Notes under the pieces: model-generated | Told to the model about the DNA's origin: nothing | What the model saw: only the letters and a program-made list of their open reading frames with translations | Databases searched by the model: none | Program-made: the position numbers and the translations under genes | Assembly (NCBI GenBank): GCA_024734555.1 | Contig: JANPWX010019090.1 | Coordinates: 262,722 to 326,721 of the forward strand | DNA from: Trochalopteron elliotii | Taxonomy: Eukaryota; Chordata; Aves; Passeriformes; Leiothrichidae | Direction of reading: 5' to 3' | DNA: 64,000 nt | Shown: positions 50,131 through 62,505 of the stretch, piece by piece | How the letters are laid out: every line of letters starts with the position of its first letter | Position numbering within the stretch: position 1 is the first letter of the stretch

Positions 50131-52541
50131 ACATAAAGCAAATTTGATGCTTCATTTATGTATTCTTCTCATTACAACCTCTTGGACATACTCCTGGCCT
50201 ACGATCCCACTGTCAAAAAAACAAAACACAGTAATCTGTCCCTAGTGCCTGTGGGGTTTGTGCTGCAGAGCTACTGGAATATGCACATGATGTAGGAAGG
50301 ACAGGGACACTGGGGTTATTAATAGCACCTGCCTTTTCCATGTGGCTTTGTAGCTGAGCACCACCCATGCAAAAGTGATCCCTGTTTAATTCTGCACACC
50401 CTGGGTGAGGTACTGAAAATAATTCAGTCTGCAAAGTAAGGACAGGCCATAGGGAATGGGGCTGTCACTCTTACAGGGCACAATGTCCTGCCACATCCTC
50501 CCTCCCTCTACCCACTCCACCTGTGGGACTGCCATGTCCCCTGGGCTGAGCCATGGCTCTGCTCCCTCCTTGGTCATAGGGACTCTGCCATGAAAATGTG
50601 ATTGCCCCAGGGTGCTGCTAAGAGCAGCAAGAAGGATGATGAACACCCTCCAACTCCCCTCTGCAGGTCACATCTGCTTTGTCCCCATTCTCCATCCTCC
50701 AGAATCATCCTGGCGCTGGACTGAGTTTACAGCTCACCTTCCCTAGGATGCATGTGAAAGTTAAAGGCTTCTGCCAGCTTTCCAAGGCCCTTGCACCTTT
50801 TAGTTACTACAGGGAAATACCAAGACTTAGGCAAAACACTTAACGTGTATTTTCCCATCTACACTTTCTTACAGTACTCTAAAGTCAGGTGGGAGTTCCT
50901 CTCCTTTCTCCTGGCTTGCTTTTTACTCCCTGTGAGTGGAAACTGGGATGTCACAGGGCCATTTGTGGCAGAGGGAACTGGTCCTCTCCATTTCCCTATG
51001 CTTCCTTGGTTCTTTTGTTGCAGTGGCTCTAGCTTGGAGAGTGTTCTCTGTGTTTGAAAAGCTCTCCATGCTTACAACCCCTGGAAATCGCACTGAAGAG
51101 TAGCTTTGCCTGTTACACAAATTTCACCAGTACATTGCAACATTTGGAGATTTTTGTCACCTCTGGCAACATCATGACAGCCTCGTGTGGGAAAAATAAC
51201 CCAGTGCCACCTTTGGCCATGTTGGGATGGATTTGAGTCATGCAGATGACAGCCATGCAGAGACTGGGGACATCTTTTTGTTCACTGTTACCACAGGCTT
51301 CATTTACAACATTACTGTCTGTTCAAAACATCCTCTAAACAAAATCCTGTGTATTGTTCATAATTTTTACATCTGGGTACTCTTTTGGGAAACCTCACAC
51401 TATTCTTTTGGAACTAAAGTATTACTGCAAGTTCTTTTAAGATTATTCATAATATAAACATTTCAATTGGGCAAACCCATGAATATTCATTCACATGAAG
51501 TTGAGCTTTTATTAGATTCAGCTCCTGATTAAGGTGTTGGACAAAAGATATTCTTTAGGACACTTTGCATGTATACTCAGGGGCTAAATAATTACTTGCA
51601 TTGTTGCTGTAGTTGCAAATATTAATTTCAATGCATATGGGAAATTATGTTCTTCAAAACAAAACCAGAAGTGATTAGGATTTTGTGGGTTTATGTTTGT
51701 AATATGCTAGTAGAAAGAGCTGGAAAATGTTTTGGTGGTTGGTCACTGCCTCTCTCCCTTTAAGGGGAAATAGTGAAGGACATGTAGTCCAGTCTGAAAC
51801 TGCAGAGCATCTAATGAGATTATGGTGCTGTATAGCAGTGTGTTCTGTTTAACTTAATAAAAATGCTCATCACAAGCAGTGATATTGTGAACCTACCAAA
51901 CAAGAAGGAATCTCCTTTACCCAAGTGGTGATCAGACATTAGAACAGGCAACATCTTTGGCTTCAACATGATTTACTCATGGCACAATCTGCAAATCCTC
52001 TGTGCTGGTGTAAAGAACCACCCAGAAATGAAGAGCTCTGGGAGAGACTGATGGAGGTGTGAGCCTTTAAGGGCCTCTCCCCATTGCTCCCCAATGCCTG
52101 GGCAGCAGCAAAGCTGGGCATTGCAGCCTGGGCTCTGCTCCAGCTCTGCCCTTGCTGGCACCCAGTGCCACACAGGAGGGAGGGCTGGTTCCAAAGCAAA
52201 TCCATTAGTACAATTTGCTGGCAGCAATCACAACTGAGGTGTGGAAAAACACCCCTCTCCTTGTGTACCAGTGTGTTGACAACAAAGCAGGAGATTTAGA
52301 GGAGCGTCCCAGGAGGAATAAGAGCAGGCTAAATGTTATTTTTATTACAGATACATTAGTGTGATTAGAGAAGGTGGTTACAGTGCAAGAGGCATTTTCT
52401 GTCTTCTCTCAGTTCTCTATTACTGAGGACATTAATCTAAAACCAAACCAACCCCTCCTTACCAAATTCTTACTTATTTTGTTCATTCTCATTCCCTGCT
52501 GTAGTCTGTGAGCCTTCAGCTTGCTGGCATGCTTCAGATGA

Positions 52542-52652
52542 TTTTTAAAACATCATCAGATGGTAGCTGTGGATAGTTAATACCCACAGATGTATTTTTA
52601 TAGCATCATCATCAGATGATATTCACAGAGTTAACACCCATGGATATATTTT
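52542..52652. repeat. imperfect tandem duplication, ~57-bp unit
   Basis: Two adjacent copies share CATCATCAGATG, then AGTTAA(T/C)ACCCA and a GAT(G)TATTTT-like end. The copies differ by several bases and small indels. Confidence 0.65.
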
Positions 52653-54284
52653 CTGTGCATAGGTTTCCCAGCACAGGGACTGCCTTCCTTATTGCACACC
52701 ACCTAAATACGAAAATCTTCACCTGTAAGAGGACCCCATGGTACTGTGAAGTCAGAGCTTTTGAGCACTCTCCTGTGCAGTCATGTACCATGTTTAACAT
52801 CCCTAAAATTTCTGGGAAATAGGCAGAGGGTCCCCCTCATTCAGAAAAGGGAGAAAAATCCTTTAACTCTGAAGAACAGAAAGACAAGCAGTGGGCAAGG
52901 GCAAATGGTGCCCAGGGAAATAATCGCCCAAACTCAGGAAGCAAGAACCTTGAAGGAAACAGAAAACTGAGCTTGGATAAACTTCCAACTTATTAAATGT
53001 TGAAATGGAGCAAATTCTACATCTGGACCTGCCTTCATTAAATTGCAGGATTGAGTCACATTTACATTTTACTGCCTAAGCCCATGCCTTTAACCAGACT
53101 AGGAAGCCAATCCCTCAGACAGGCAGTGTTCAGCAGTGCTGTCCCATTCCACACATATCCCTCAAGCAGCTCCAGGTTTCCCATCCAAGATTTATCACCA
53201 TCTCTGCTGCTCAAAGGCACAGCAGCCCACGTTACCTCATTCTCTGAAATCCTGGAGGTAAAACAAGCCTGTACAGACCTAACTGACCTTGGAATTGCTG
53301 CTCCTCCTGCTCTTTGATCCCACCAAGATGCTCTGTAAATGGTGCACTGTGGCAGGGCTGGGGGATGAGAAACAGCCCCAGAGCACCAGGCTTCAACAGG
53401 ACAGCTGGCTGCTGCATTGTGCAACACATCTCCATGATTCTGACAGCTCAAAACATTTGTGACCTGGAGGGCCCAACAAAAAAATTAAAAAATAGATACA
53501 CACATTTAGCCCCCCTCAGTACATTTTTAGGCACCTACTTTCCAGCTGGGACAGACAGGATCTGAGTTGCAAGGAACTGAGATCAAGCTTAGCAGGATGC
53601 CCACACATTTCAGCATCCCACACACTTAATACCAATGATTTTTTACAACAGAGCAACTAGTCTGTAATTAGAACAGACATTGTCAGAGCTGCCTTTGTAT
53701 TACTTATGAGTCATGCTGCTAAAATATTCTTTATTCATTATCCAAGACCTTTTCATTTCAGTGCCAGTCATTACCATGTTGCAGGCTACACAAGACTCTG
53801 CCAGACTTGTCAAAGCTAAGTGCATTCTGATAGGGATCTTCATATTTAATCTGATGAAGAGTTACTTTACAAAAGAGAGAGATCAAAAAGGTTCAAGTCT
53901 GCCCCAAAAAAAAACAAACCAAAAAACCCCAAACAACCCCCATGTCTCAAAGTAAGGGATTTTCTCCTTGCTGCTTCTCCAGGCACACATCTACAGCTAG
54001 AAGAACCACTTTAAAACTTGTCTTAAATTGTTCTGTCAGTTGATTAAATATTTGCATTTTAATGTCTTTCTAGTCAACCAGAGAGGAAAAAGACTCATGA
54101 AGAACTCAAACTGAATAGAAAACTTTTTTTCTTCTTTAATATAATGTATGGAACTATAGAAAGGGGGAAATACAGCTGAAATGTATTATGACAAGCTAAT
54201 ATCTGAAAATTCCGTTGGGCAGATTCTGTTCTAGGCCACTAGTACTTACCAAGATTAATTTTTTTATTCACCGTGTTATTAAAT

Positions 54285-54370
54285 CACTGGGTTGGAAAGT
54301 CCTTGGGTCATTTCAAACCACTGTCTCATTGATTTCTTACTCCTAAAGCATCCTTAATATAGGAGCGTCA
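54285..54370 (-). mobile_element. possible CR1 3' trace
   Basis: The words GGGTTGGAAAGTCCTTGGGTC resemble the reverse complement of the CR1 3' end (GACTCAGTGATCTGGAAGGTCT... TCCAACC in the long copy). No terminal repeat survives. Low confidence. Confidence 0.3.
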
Positions 54371-57300
54371 TTAGAGCTGATGACAATGATCCCTCCATTT
54401 CCCTCAGCAGTGGGCTAATTGTCTAAATGTTTTCTGCTGAAGAAGAACACTGACAGATTAATTCAGGCCCCAAGATCAGGTTTGTAAATAAATGGTTAGG
54501 TTTAAAAAATATTAATTTGACATCTGAAAAGTTTCTATAAAAAAACACAGAAGGAAAAGTGCCTTGGCTTGCTGTTTCCCAGCTTTCATGCAGCCACACA
54601 GATGCAGGTAGCAAGCAGGGATGCAGCATGGCAGGAGAACATCCTGCTGCATAGCTGAGGCCTTGGGTGCTCAACTACTTGTGCTTTAAAGACTCTATAT
54701 TTGGTCTTTTAGATTGCACCTGTTATCCTTACTGCTGGAACGCAAGCTGGAGACAGAGGTGCCTCCCCTGAGTCTAATATCTTAAGGGAAAGGTGTTTCT
54801 CTATTCAGTTAATTTCACAATGTCATGTTCTGCATTTCTAAAATATTTTAAAGTTTTCTTGAATTCTTTTCAGATTTATCTCTGTTGTTTAAAGACTTAG
54901 TATTACCAAGAAGTGGAATTCATTGCTTTATGTTTTGGAAAGCACACTCTCAAATGTTCCTCCTTATGTTGAAAGCGTGGGTTCAATTTTTTTCTGAAGT
55001 TCCTTGAATCGTGTTTCAATGAGCATTCAACCTTTGCCCTGCACACAGAAATTTCTGCACTTCCCTGCTTGGTACTTCTTGGTTAATGTATTTTAACTTT
55101 TTTCTTCTGCTTCTGTTTTCTACTCCTAATTTACTTAGTATTTCTCTTTAGACTTTGGAAAACTGCTGGATCTATGTTTCAAAGAGCAACTACCCTCCCT
55201 CCCAATCTGCACCTGAGCTGGAGCATTTTGCTGGAGCCATGCAAGCATGAGAGAAAGGAAAAGGCCAGCCCTGGTATCTGGTGGTGCAATGCTGAACTGG
55301 TGTAACAGATGACTGATGCTAGTGGTGCCTGAGAGAGACCTGTCAAGTGTTTTGTGTCAGAGGAAATCAAACTGGAGTCAAGCATTATTATTGAACTATT
55401 CAGTTTAGCCATCTAATTATTTCCCAATTAGGAAGGACATGACAGAAGTACAGTACATAATGTTATCAAGAAAATATCAAGAAAGAAAACTTCCAAAGCA
55501 TTAAACTAGAAATAAAACAAGATTTATATTTTTAGGCCGAAACAATTTTTTTTCCCCTGTAACATCCATATTCTTCCTTTCAATAAAATCACTGGGTGCA
55601 TCCATTTCTGAAAGCACAAAGAATGTATTTACTGCTTTTCGGGAGAAACCATGCTCTGTGGCATCATTTCCTGCAAGAATAAGAGACCTGGAAAAACACA
55701 TCCACATCTGTGTGGGGAATGGCACCAGCTCCTTCTCCCAGACAAAACCCAGCAGCATTTCTCACCTCGTGCCATGCTGGGAGCAGCCTGCACACAGAGA
55801 GGGATTCTTCACCTCTGGGAATGTCGTGCATTGGCACAACAGGACCAAAACAACTGGGATGAACCACCGGACAAGCAGACGAAGAAATGCTGGCTTTACT
55901 CAGCTTTTTTTCCTCTCCCTTTTCCTAGTACTTTTGACTAGTATTAAAAGCACATGGCTAAAGACCCAGTGGTCACTTTAGGGCTTGAGCAAATAAAGGT
56001 AGGTAAGTAAAAAGTAAATCTATAGGAATGACCACAGCTGCTGTTTCCAAATTGTGGCTGAAGGAGTTTAAAATAATGGAAACTAATACAAAACTGCTTC
56101 TGAGAGCCAGAATAAGCACTTACAGCCACTAAATTGTAAATTTCTTCATTAACTCATCTTTCTACAGAAGAAATTTGGTTTCAGAGGGAATTCAGAAATC
56201 ATTTCTTCCACATGAAAAATTTGTGCACTTAATTTGTTGCGGTGAACTGCTGCTCTGAATGCTGAGGAGGTCTGTGTTAGGCAGATGATGAAACAGCATC
56301 TGCCTTAACTGCTTTTTTCCCCTCATATAACTAGTACAATATTTCCATTTCAGTGATGAGATAAAAAGCACAGTGGAGAAAATCACAGGAGAAAAGAAAT
56401 TCCCAGTTTTCTAAGCAGGGGTTTAGAGGGAAATAGCTGATATTGCCAGATTCTGCACAAAAGAAAATAATGGAGAATTCTTTTACAAAAGGTTTGCAAT
56501 GAACAGAGAGTAAAAGCATTTTGGAGGAGCATGCAGCACACAAGTGGGATTTCAAAGCAACACAAGGGACTTTTAGATAGAGATACATCTCTTTCATTAT
56601 CAAAACTCTTAGACGTGTCTTTGATCTAAAAAAACACAATGACAATGGAAGGATTTACAGACTCGGGAGTCTGAAATCTGAGTCTGGTTTCCATAGATTT
56701 CCAGTTATTCAGGAGAAGGTAATTGGAAACTACAGCCTCATAGTTGTGCCTAACATTGGCTCTATCATCTGTAGATGATAACATCTACCCCATTGAAACT
56801 CCCTCCAGTGACACACATGCAAGAAGCAGCATAGATGTGACAGTGTCACTGCAGGACAGTGGGAGCTCACTCATTTCACTGCTGGTTCAGCACTAGAAGT
56901 GTTAAAGACCCTGACCTTTTCTTCTTTAAACAGTGTCCTGGATACTGGGTTTTAACACAGCTTACTTAATGTAAAATGCCACTTTTTAAAACAAATTCTG
57001 ACTAAAATATTATTAAACACTTTTTCCAAATGCTTGTTCTTTTTCACTCCCTCCAAGTAGTCAGCTCTCATATATTACAGCCAACACCTTACTGCATATA
57101 AAAATCCATCATTGAATTTGAAGTTAAATCAGAAGAGCTTAAATTGCTCAGTCTTAGGAGGCTCCAGCCCCATCTACTGCAGGAATGCATTCAAGGATTC
57201 AGCTTCTGGATTAATCCCATGGCTCAGCAGATGGATCCAAGCTTCAAATTGAAGAGGTTTGGAATATCCAGGTCACTGAGCCCAGAAATCCTTATGGTTA

Positions 57301-58876
57301 GCAGTGGGATCTCCTCACAGATTTTTTTGCTGCAGTCCCCTTCCCTGCAGTAGGTGCAGTGTCCAGTGTGTAGTTGCCCCACTGCAGACCAAAATTACCA
57401 GGAATAAGTGAATTACTGTGCCAACACTTTTAGAGCTGAGAAAATGGGTGACTGCAAAGCAGATTTCTTTTTCTTGCAACATTTTGGCAGAGTCCTTAGC
57501 ACAGAAAAGGCATCATTCCCAAAAGAGATCAGAAGGGGCAACTGCTATCCATCATTTATCCTTCATGGTTAGCACAATATTTTGGGCTTTGTCACAGAAT
57601 GGCAACCTCTCTTGGCATTGCAGATGTTTTTCAGATCTTCTCCTTAGTGCATGTAACACATGGAACTGGAGAACCAGCACTTCCAAATGTTCACGTATTA
57701 GAGATGTAATATAGAGGAACAGCAAATATTAATGTGAGGGAGCCCTGACTGGATCCCCTGCTCCTTTGGGGGAGTTTCCAAAGCCTTTCTCTATCCTTTG
57801 ATGTTTTATCTTGCTGGGTGATGGTGTCTCAGTGAGGTGCTTTGTACTGTTCTCTAGAGGAAGGAGTTTGTCCCCAGAAGAAAGCAGCCATTGATATCAG
57901 ACAAAGTAGGGGACAGGTTTGTAGCTTCATCTGCTTTAGCAGCTACAAATATCACAAGGAGAAAACATGAAGGGAGAAGTATGTACGCCTATATGTGGTC
58001 AAACAAAGCAGGAAGCCACATTAGTAAGAATTTTTTGCTGTGAGTAGAAAAATGTTGTTAATAACTGAATATATCCATCTGATCACTATTTATAATTTCA
58101 AAACACCATCCTGGTTATACCCTGCACAATCTACTCAGCAGCCATCTCAAAGCAACCAGGATTTTCTCGGTCAGGAAAAATTGGAACATGCCAATTCACT
58201 TACCAGTGCACTACAACCTTTGCTGCATCCAAATTGCATCTACCCATCAGAGTTGCTGGAGTTACAGGAAGCACAAGATAGTGTCAGGGAAGAAATTATG
58301 TCCCTATGAAAAAGTTACAGAAGTGATCTTGCTGGAAACAGCTGAGCAGCATGGATAATAAGAAATGTCAGCAGGATGAGCGGGGACTCTTGGACCAATG
58401 CGGGGACAGTTCAGCCCCCTCTTGCCATTTAAATTTTATCACAACAATTCCTGTATGTTTCTAAATTGAAAAAAATAATTAGCAGTGCATAGAAATTAAT
58501 CATAGGCTTGTACTGGGAAAGCAGCTAGCCAAAATAAAAAGGACCTTTAAGATGTCACATTTTTAAGATAGTACTGACCAGTAGGAAGTACTTATGTTTG
58601 TCTGCTCTGCCTCCAGCCTAATCAGACTAGCACCACTTATAAAGCATATTTACTCTTGCTGGCTTCGAGCTGGCAAATGTATGTGCAGCTCAAGTCAGAG
58701 CAAAAAGAAGAAAACAATTGCCCTCATTCTGATCTTCACAGGTTTCAGGAGAGGGATGGTACCAAGTTTTAGGAGATCTCAGTTCCAATCCTGACTAAGA
58801 CCCACAGAGACCTTGGTGAGTGGGATGAGCCCACATTGAGCCCTGTTTCCCCCACCTTTGCTAAGCTGTGCCTAGG

Positions 58877-59540
58877 TGTTGGGGTGCGTATCTCTTTGGT
58901 CAGCCCGCTGCTCGGCTGGACCACCCGGTAGCTTTGACACGCCACAACAGAATCGATTTGTGAGTTCTTGGCTCAGCAGCACCTCGACTCTCGCTGTCAC
59001 GGCCGTGGTATAAATGAAAGAGGGGACTCTCGGAGGTTCAGGGAACAGAGGTTTATTCGGGGGTCACAGAGGAACCCCTTACCTCAGGCCCAGTGCCTCA
59101 GGAGAGACCCTGGACCTGGGCTGCAGGGGAGTTTTGTCCAGGACAGGTTCAAGGGGTGGGTACAAACTACAAACCAATGAAACAAAGCAAAGCAACAAAT
59201 GCCAACTGAATTACCTAACTACTAACAAATCAAAGGTAATTTGGGGAGGGGTCTGGGGGGAATCTGCCAACTGCAGGCCAAATCTCCTCGAAGGTTCTGG
59301 ACCTTGGAGATAGGGACTCAGTGACGGACAGAGGAAAGAAGGATACATTGGAGAGGATAGGCAGGGATCATCATGGGGAGAGGACCAATAGGAAACAGTC
59401 TCTGGGCAAAGACCAGAGAGGCATAGAAACCCTTATCAACTTATGATAAGAGAAAACTCCAAGACAAGGGGCCCATATGGGGTAACTAAAACTATATTAA
59501 ACTTACTAAAACTTTTACAACAAAATCCTGCAACCCCACA
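58877..59540 (-). repeat. ERV2 3' LTR
   Basis: On the minus strand the 664-bp LTR starts TGTGGGGTTGCAGG after the polypurine tract and ends GCACCCCAACA. AATAAA is at 59052-59057 (minus), ~180 bp before the end, so R-U5 is about that long. No clear TATA box was seen. Confidence 0.85.
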
Positions 59541-59563
59541 CTTCCCCCTTTTTTTTTTCTTTT
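59541..59563 (-). promoter_or_regulatory. ERV2 polypurine tract
   Basis: On the minus strand AAAAGAAAAAAAAAAGGGGG followed by AAG directly precedes the LTR start. It lies just past the env stop codon. Confidence 0.85.
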
Positions 59564-59564
59564 G

Positions 59565-60473
59565 CTAATTTTCTGGAGTGTAGATTTCTGAGTTGCATTC
59601 GCTGCTGGAGACAGAGTCTGGTGGGAACTCGATGGTGGGCTCCTCGGAATGCACAGAGGGGGTGGTAGTGGGGAAGATTACATTCATGAGCAGGGTTTTT
59701 ACTACACTAAAAGCAATGGCTACAATTAAAATGATGAACAGAACTAACAGTCCTGTTTTGACCCAAGAGCTGGCAATGTTGGAGAGTCCAACGCCCTTAA
59801 AGATGTTGTCAAACCAGTCTCCTGTTTCTTGCTTGATGGAGTTGACCATTCCTCGCAGCTGTTGGATCGATTCTTTGACATTCTCTGCCTTGGATGACAG
59901 ATTGAAGCAACACAGCCCTTCAAACTCCTCGCATGAATGTTGATGCAATAGAAGCAGGTAGTCAATTGCAGCCCGGTTCTGGAGGGTCGCCTGCCTGGTA
60001 GCTTGCTCGTCTGATAGGAGGTCACTTATAGCTTTAGTTGTCAAATTTGCTTGCTTGGCCACCCAGCATTCTAAACGACCTAATTCTCCCATAGACTTTG
60101 CTATTGAGACCCAGGGTAAGAAAACAGTCAGGGCCGTGGCCTTTGCCCTGGACCAGTGGATGATTTCTGAATCACAATCTGGGTCAAGACTTGTTAGGTC
60201 TCTCTTTTGGATTGGTGCATGGTGAGAGGAATTTTTCCTGTGCCAATTAAGAATTTGAGTCATGTTTGGGATAAACAGGCTCAACTTGCCTAATGTGCAT
60301 GGGCCTCCATTCAGCCGAGCAGGGATGCCTGTGAAAGCTCTGTCACCACAAATGAGGAGAAAACCTTTGGGTAGGGAACAGGGAGTGGGCTGCCGAACGA
60401 TCCAGGGGATGGTTATTGATGGGAAACTGAACAGCACTACAAGGGTGACAACTGTTGTGCTGCGGACTTCCAT
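59565..60473 (-). CDS. env: ERV2 env: SU-deleted envelope, open TM subunit
   Basis: An envelope-type membrane protein of 302 codons from the ATG at 60473, the start I prefer because a hydrophobic signal-like segment follows it (residues 7-25); the frame itself is open from further upstream. Only ~65 residues of the surface subunit remain, with ICGDRAF and GGPCTLGKLSLF typical of its C-terminal end. A basic site QKR at 89-91 marks the SU/TM border. The TM subunit then has a hydrophobic fusion-peptide-like segment (114-128), an immunosuppressive-type region (164-180), the CX6CC motif (C181, C188, C189), a membrane span (240-258) and a ~44-residue tail. Surface subunits are normally several hundred residues, so the gene has a large internal deletion but no stop or frameshift. 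Whether it is expressed is unknown. The CX6CC form is that of alpha/gamma-type envelopes. Confidence 0.8.
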   Translation of the reverse strand: MEVRSTTVVTLVVLFSFPSITIPWIVRQPTPCSLPKGFLLICGDRAFTGIPARLNGGPCTLGKLSLFIPNMTQILNWHRKNSSHHAPIQKRDLTSLDPDCDSEIIHWSRAKATALTVFLPWVSIAKSMGELGRLECWVAKQANLTTKAISDLLSDEQATRQATLQNRAAIDYLLLLHQHSCEEFEGLCCFNLSSKAENVKESIQQLRGMVNSIKQETGDWFDNIFKGVGLSNIASSWVKTGLLVLFIILIVAIAFSVVKTLLMNVIFPTTTPSVHSEEPTIEFPPDSVSSSECNSEIYTPEN

Positions 60474-60516
60474 GCCGGTCACCAGGACTGCGGTTCTGTA
60501 ACTCAGAAAAAAGGGG

Positions 60517-60855
60517 TCAGATAAACAACCACTGAAAACATTCAGCTGGAGGAAACGGCTCCTCCACTTCTTCTTTGTGCCAGAAAACCCAGGAGGGAAG
60601 AGTAATTGGGCAGGGAGGACTTGCCTCTGGACTTGCTTTCTCTTCCTTCTTTTTCCTCCTTCTCCAGGAGGCCACAGTGACCTGGGGTACTTTTGTCTCT
60701 GAAGTTTTGGGGACATAGGGTCTCACATTGCGGGAGGGGATCCACCGCAAGCCAGTGGGAGTGGAGACGCAGGCGTACCCACGCCCCCAGGTGACCAAAT
60801 TGTGAGGGCCCTGTGTCTTCAAAGTTTCTGGATCTTTGACAAGGACCTTTGGCCT
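60517..60855 (-). pseudogene. ERV2 pol tail: integrase C-terminal domain
   Basis: After the stop at 60856-60858 the same frame continues open to 60517. It reads as the integrase C-terminal SH3-like DNA-binding domain (GRGYACVSTPTGLRWIPSR and VRPYVPK), then a lysine/glutamate/proline-rich tail. It overlaps the region upstream of env in another frame. The stop in front separates it from the catalytic core. Confidence 0.8.
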
Positions 60856-62115
60856 TTAATGGGGCTCTAACTGTGAGCTCCCTCGAAAGTGCCTTGTCAC
60901 TGGCGGGTTCATGGTCTCAAAGGAACAGTTAAGAAAATTCAAAGTGAACAAGACACGGGCTAGTCTTATAAATGGTGGTTCGATCTTGAGGATCGGTTGC
61001 TGCTGGCTGAGGACTCTTTTGAGGTTCTGATGAGTCCTTTCCACAATTGCCTGACCTGTCGGGGAGTGGGGGATGCCAGTTTTGTGTTCCACTCCCCATT
61101 GCTGCAGGAAGCTGCAGAATTCCCTGGATTTGTACGATGGTCCGTTGTCGGTCTTCAGGGACTTTGGGATGCCCAGGACAGAGAAAGCCTGAATGAGATG
61201 CTTGATGGCATCTCCAGCCTTCTCCCCTGTGTGGGCAGAAGCGAAAACAGCTCCCCAGAACGTGTCTACAGAGACGTGCACGTACTTCTGCCTTCCAAAG
61301 GAGGCAAAGTGCGTGACGTCTGTCTGCCACATCTCACAGCTGGACAAACCACGGGGATTCACACCTGTGGGCATGGATGGGAGGGCACATTTATGACATT
61401 GTGGACAGCCGGACACAATCGCTTTGGCCTGGTCACGGGTTAAGTGAAATTGCCAGACTAGACCTGGGGCGTTTTGATGGTGGAGCTGGTGGCTGATCTT
61501 GGCTTGCTCGAAACGGTTTGGCAGTGGGGTTACCTCAACAGGGGCAGCAAGAGCATCGGCTCGCCTGTTTCCTTCTGCTATGAACCCTGGGAGCTCTGTG
61601 TGTGATCTGGTGTGCATCACATAAAAGGGTTGCTTTCTGTGGGAAATCAGCTTAACAAGCTTAGAAAGCAACTGAAAGAGAGTGATGTTGGAAACTTCCT
61701 GCAGGACGGAATGTTCCACTCTAGAAACTATCCCTGCAACATAACTTGAATTGGTTACTAAATTGAAAGGTCCAGGGAACGTCTCAAATGCTCTAACAAC
61801 TGCAGCTAACTCAGAGACTTGAGGCGATCCTTCCACCTCAACAACGTCTGATTCCCACCGCTGAGTAAGAGGGTCCCGCCAAGTCATGACTGATTTGTGG
61901 GACTTTCCGGACGCGTCAGTGAAAACAGTTGGAGCATTGAGAGGCTCTTTGCTCTGGACACTTTTTAACTCTAATTGGAATTGGGCATCCGAATTGAAAA
62001 TTTTGTGGGCAGGCTGATGAATAGAAATTTGGCCAGAGTAGTTATCTAGGGCAAACTGCAGTGCTTTGTTCTCTTGAAGCAGGTGTTCCAACATTACTTT
62101 TGTAATTTGGCCCAA
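60856..62115 (-). pseudogene. pol: ERV2 pol segment: RNase H and integrase core
   Basis: A 419-codon open stretch between two stops. RNase H, which removes the RNA strand, spans about residues 60-190 with D67 (VFTDASG), E102 (SELAAV), N122 in NLVTNSSYV where Asp is usual, and D187 (RRADALA). Integrase follows: an HX3H...CX2C zinc site (H209, H213, C237, C240), then the catalytic triad D266 (WQTDVTHF), D323 (KTDNGPSY) and E359 (AIVERTHQ), spaced as D,D-35-E. The core is therefore complete, while the RNase H has one catalytic residue changed. The first residues belong to the RT connection. It is cut from the RT before it and the integrase tail after it. Confidence 0.85.
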
Positions 62116-62118
62116 ATT

Positions 62119-62505
62119 TTATTTGATTGGCATGTGAATGCACTCAAAATCACAACCAGCCAGCTCTCGAAGGCAAACTCTGGCTTTCCGAATCAGATCA
62201 GCCATGAGTTCTTGTGGCTTTGTCATCCTTTTGGACCTGTGATGGCTCAGAAAGACCCACTCTATAATAGAGAGAGGATCTTCTTTGCCTTGGACCTTCT
62301 TCGATTTTTGGAGGGTTTTGCTGTCCCATTGAAAGATCATCCCGTGGAGGTGTGGCAGCTTTCCTAAGATGATAAAACGAAAAGGCAGGTCAGGCTTACA
62401 TCTGTTGGCCTGTCTGGTGGACAATGTGTGTTGAATGTTCTCGAGCGCAACTTTGGCCTCTGGGGTGAGGGTCCTGGGGGAACTCAGTTCTTCTCCCTCT
62501 TTCAA
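62119..62505 (-). pseudogene. ERV2 pol segment: RT thumb/connection
   Basis: A 128-codon open stretch between the stops at 62506-62508 and 62119-62121, in the same frame as the parts on both sides. It contains LTPEAKVALENIQHTL and IIEWVFLSHH, typical of the RT thumb and connection of class II viruses, and is collinear with the ERV1 fragment at 41247-41872. Confidence 0.8.

Larger units (their letters stand above)
48600..58870. other. unannotated 10 kb, no gene seen
   Basis: No frame has a recognisable domain. Small features inside are listed separately (AT microsatellite, a 57-bp duplication, a possible CR1 trace). An A-rich run lies at about 53906-53940. A segment at 51890-51965 faintly resembles a CR1 3' region. 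Confidence 0.45.
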
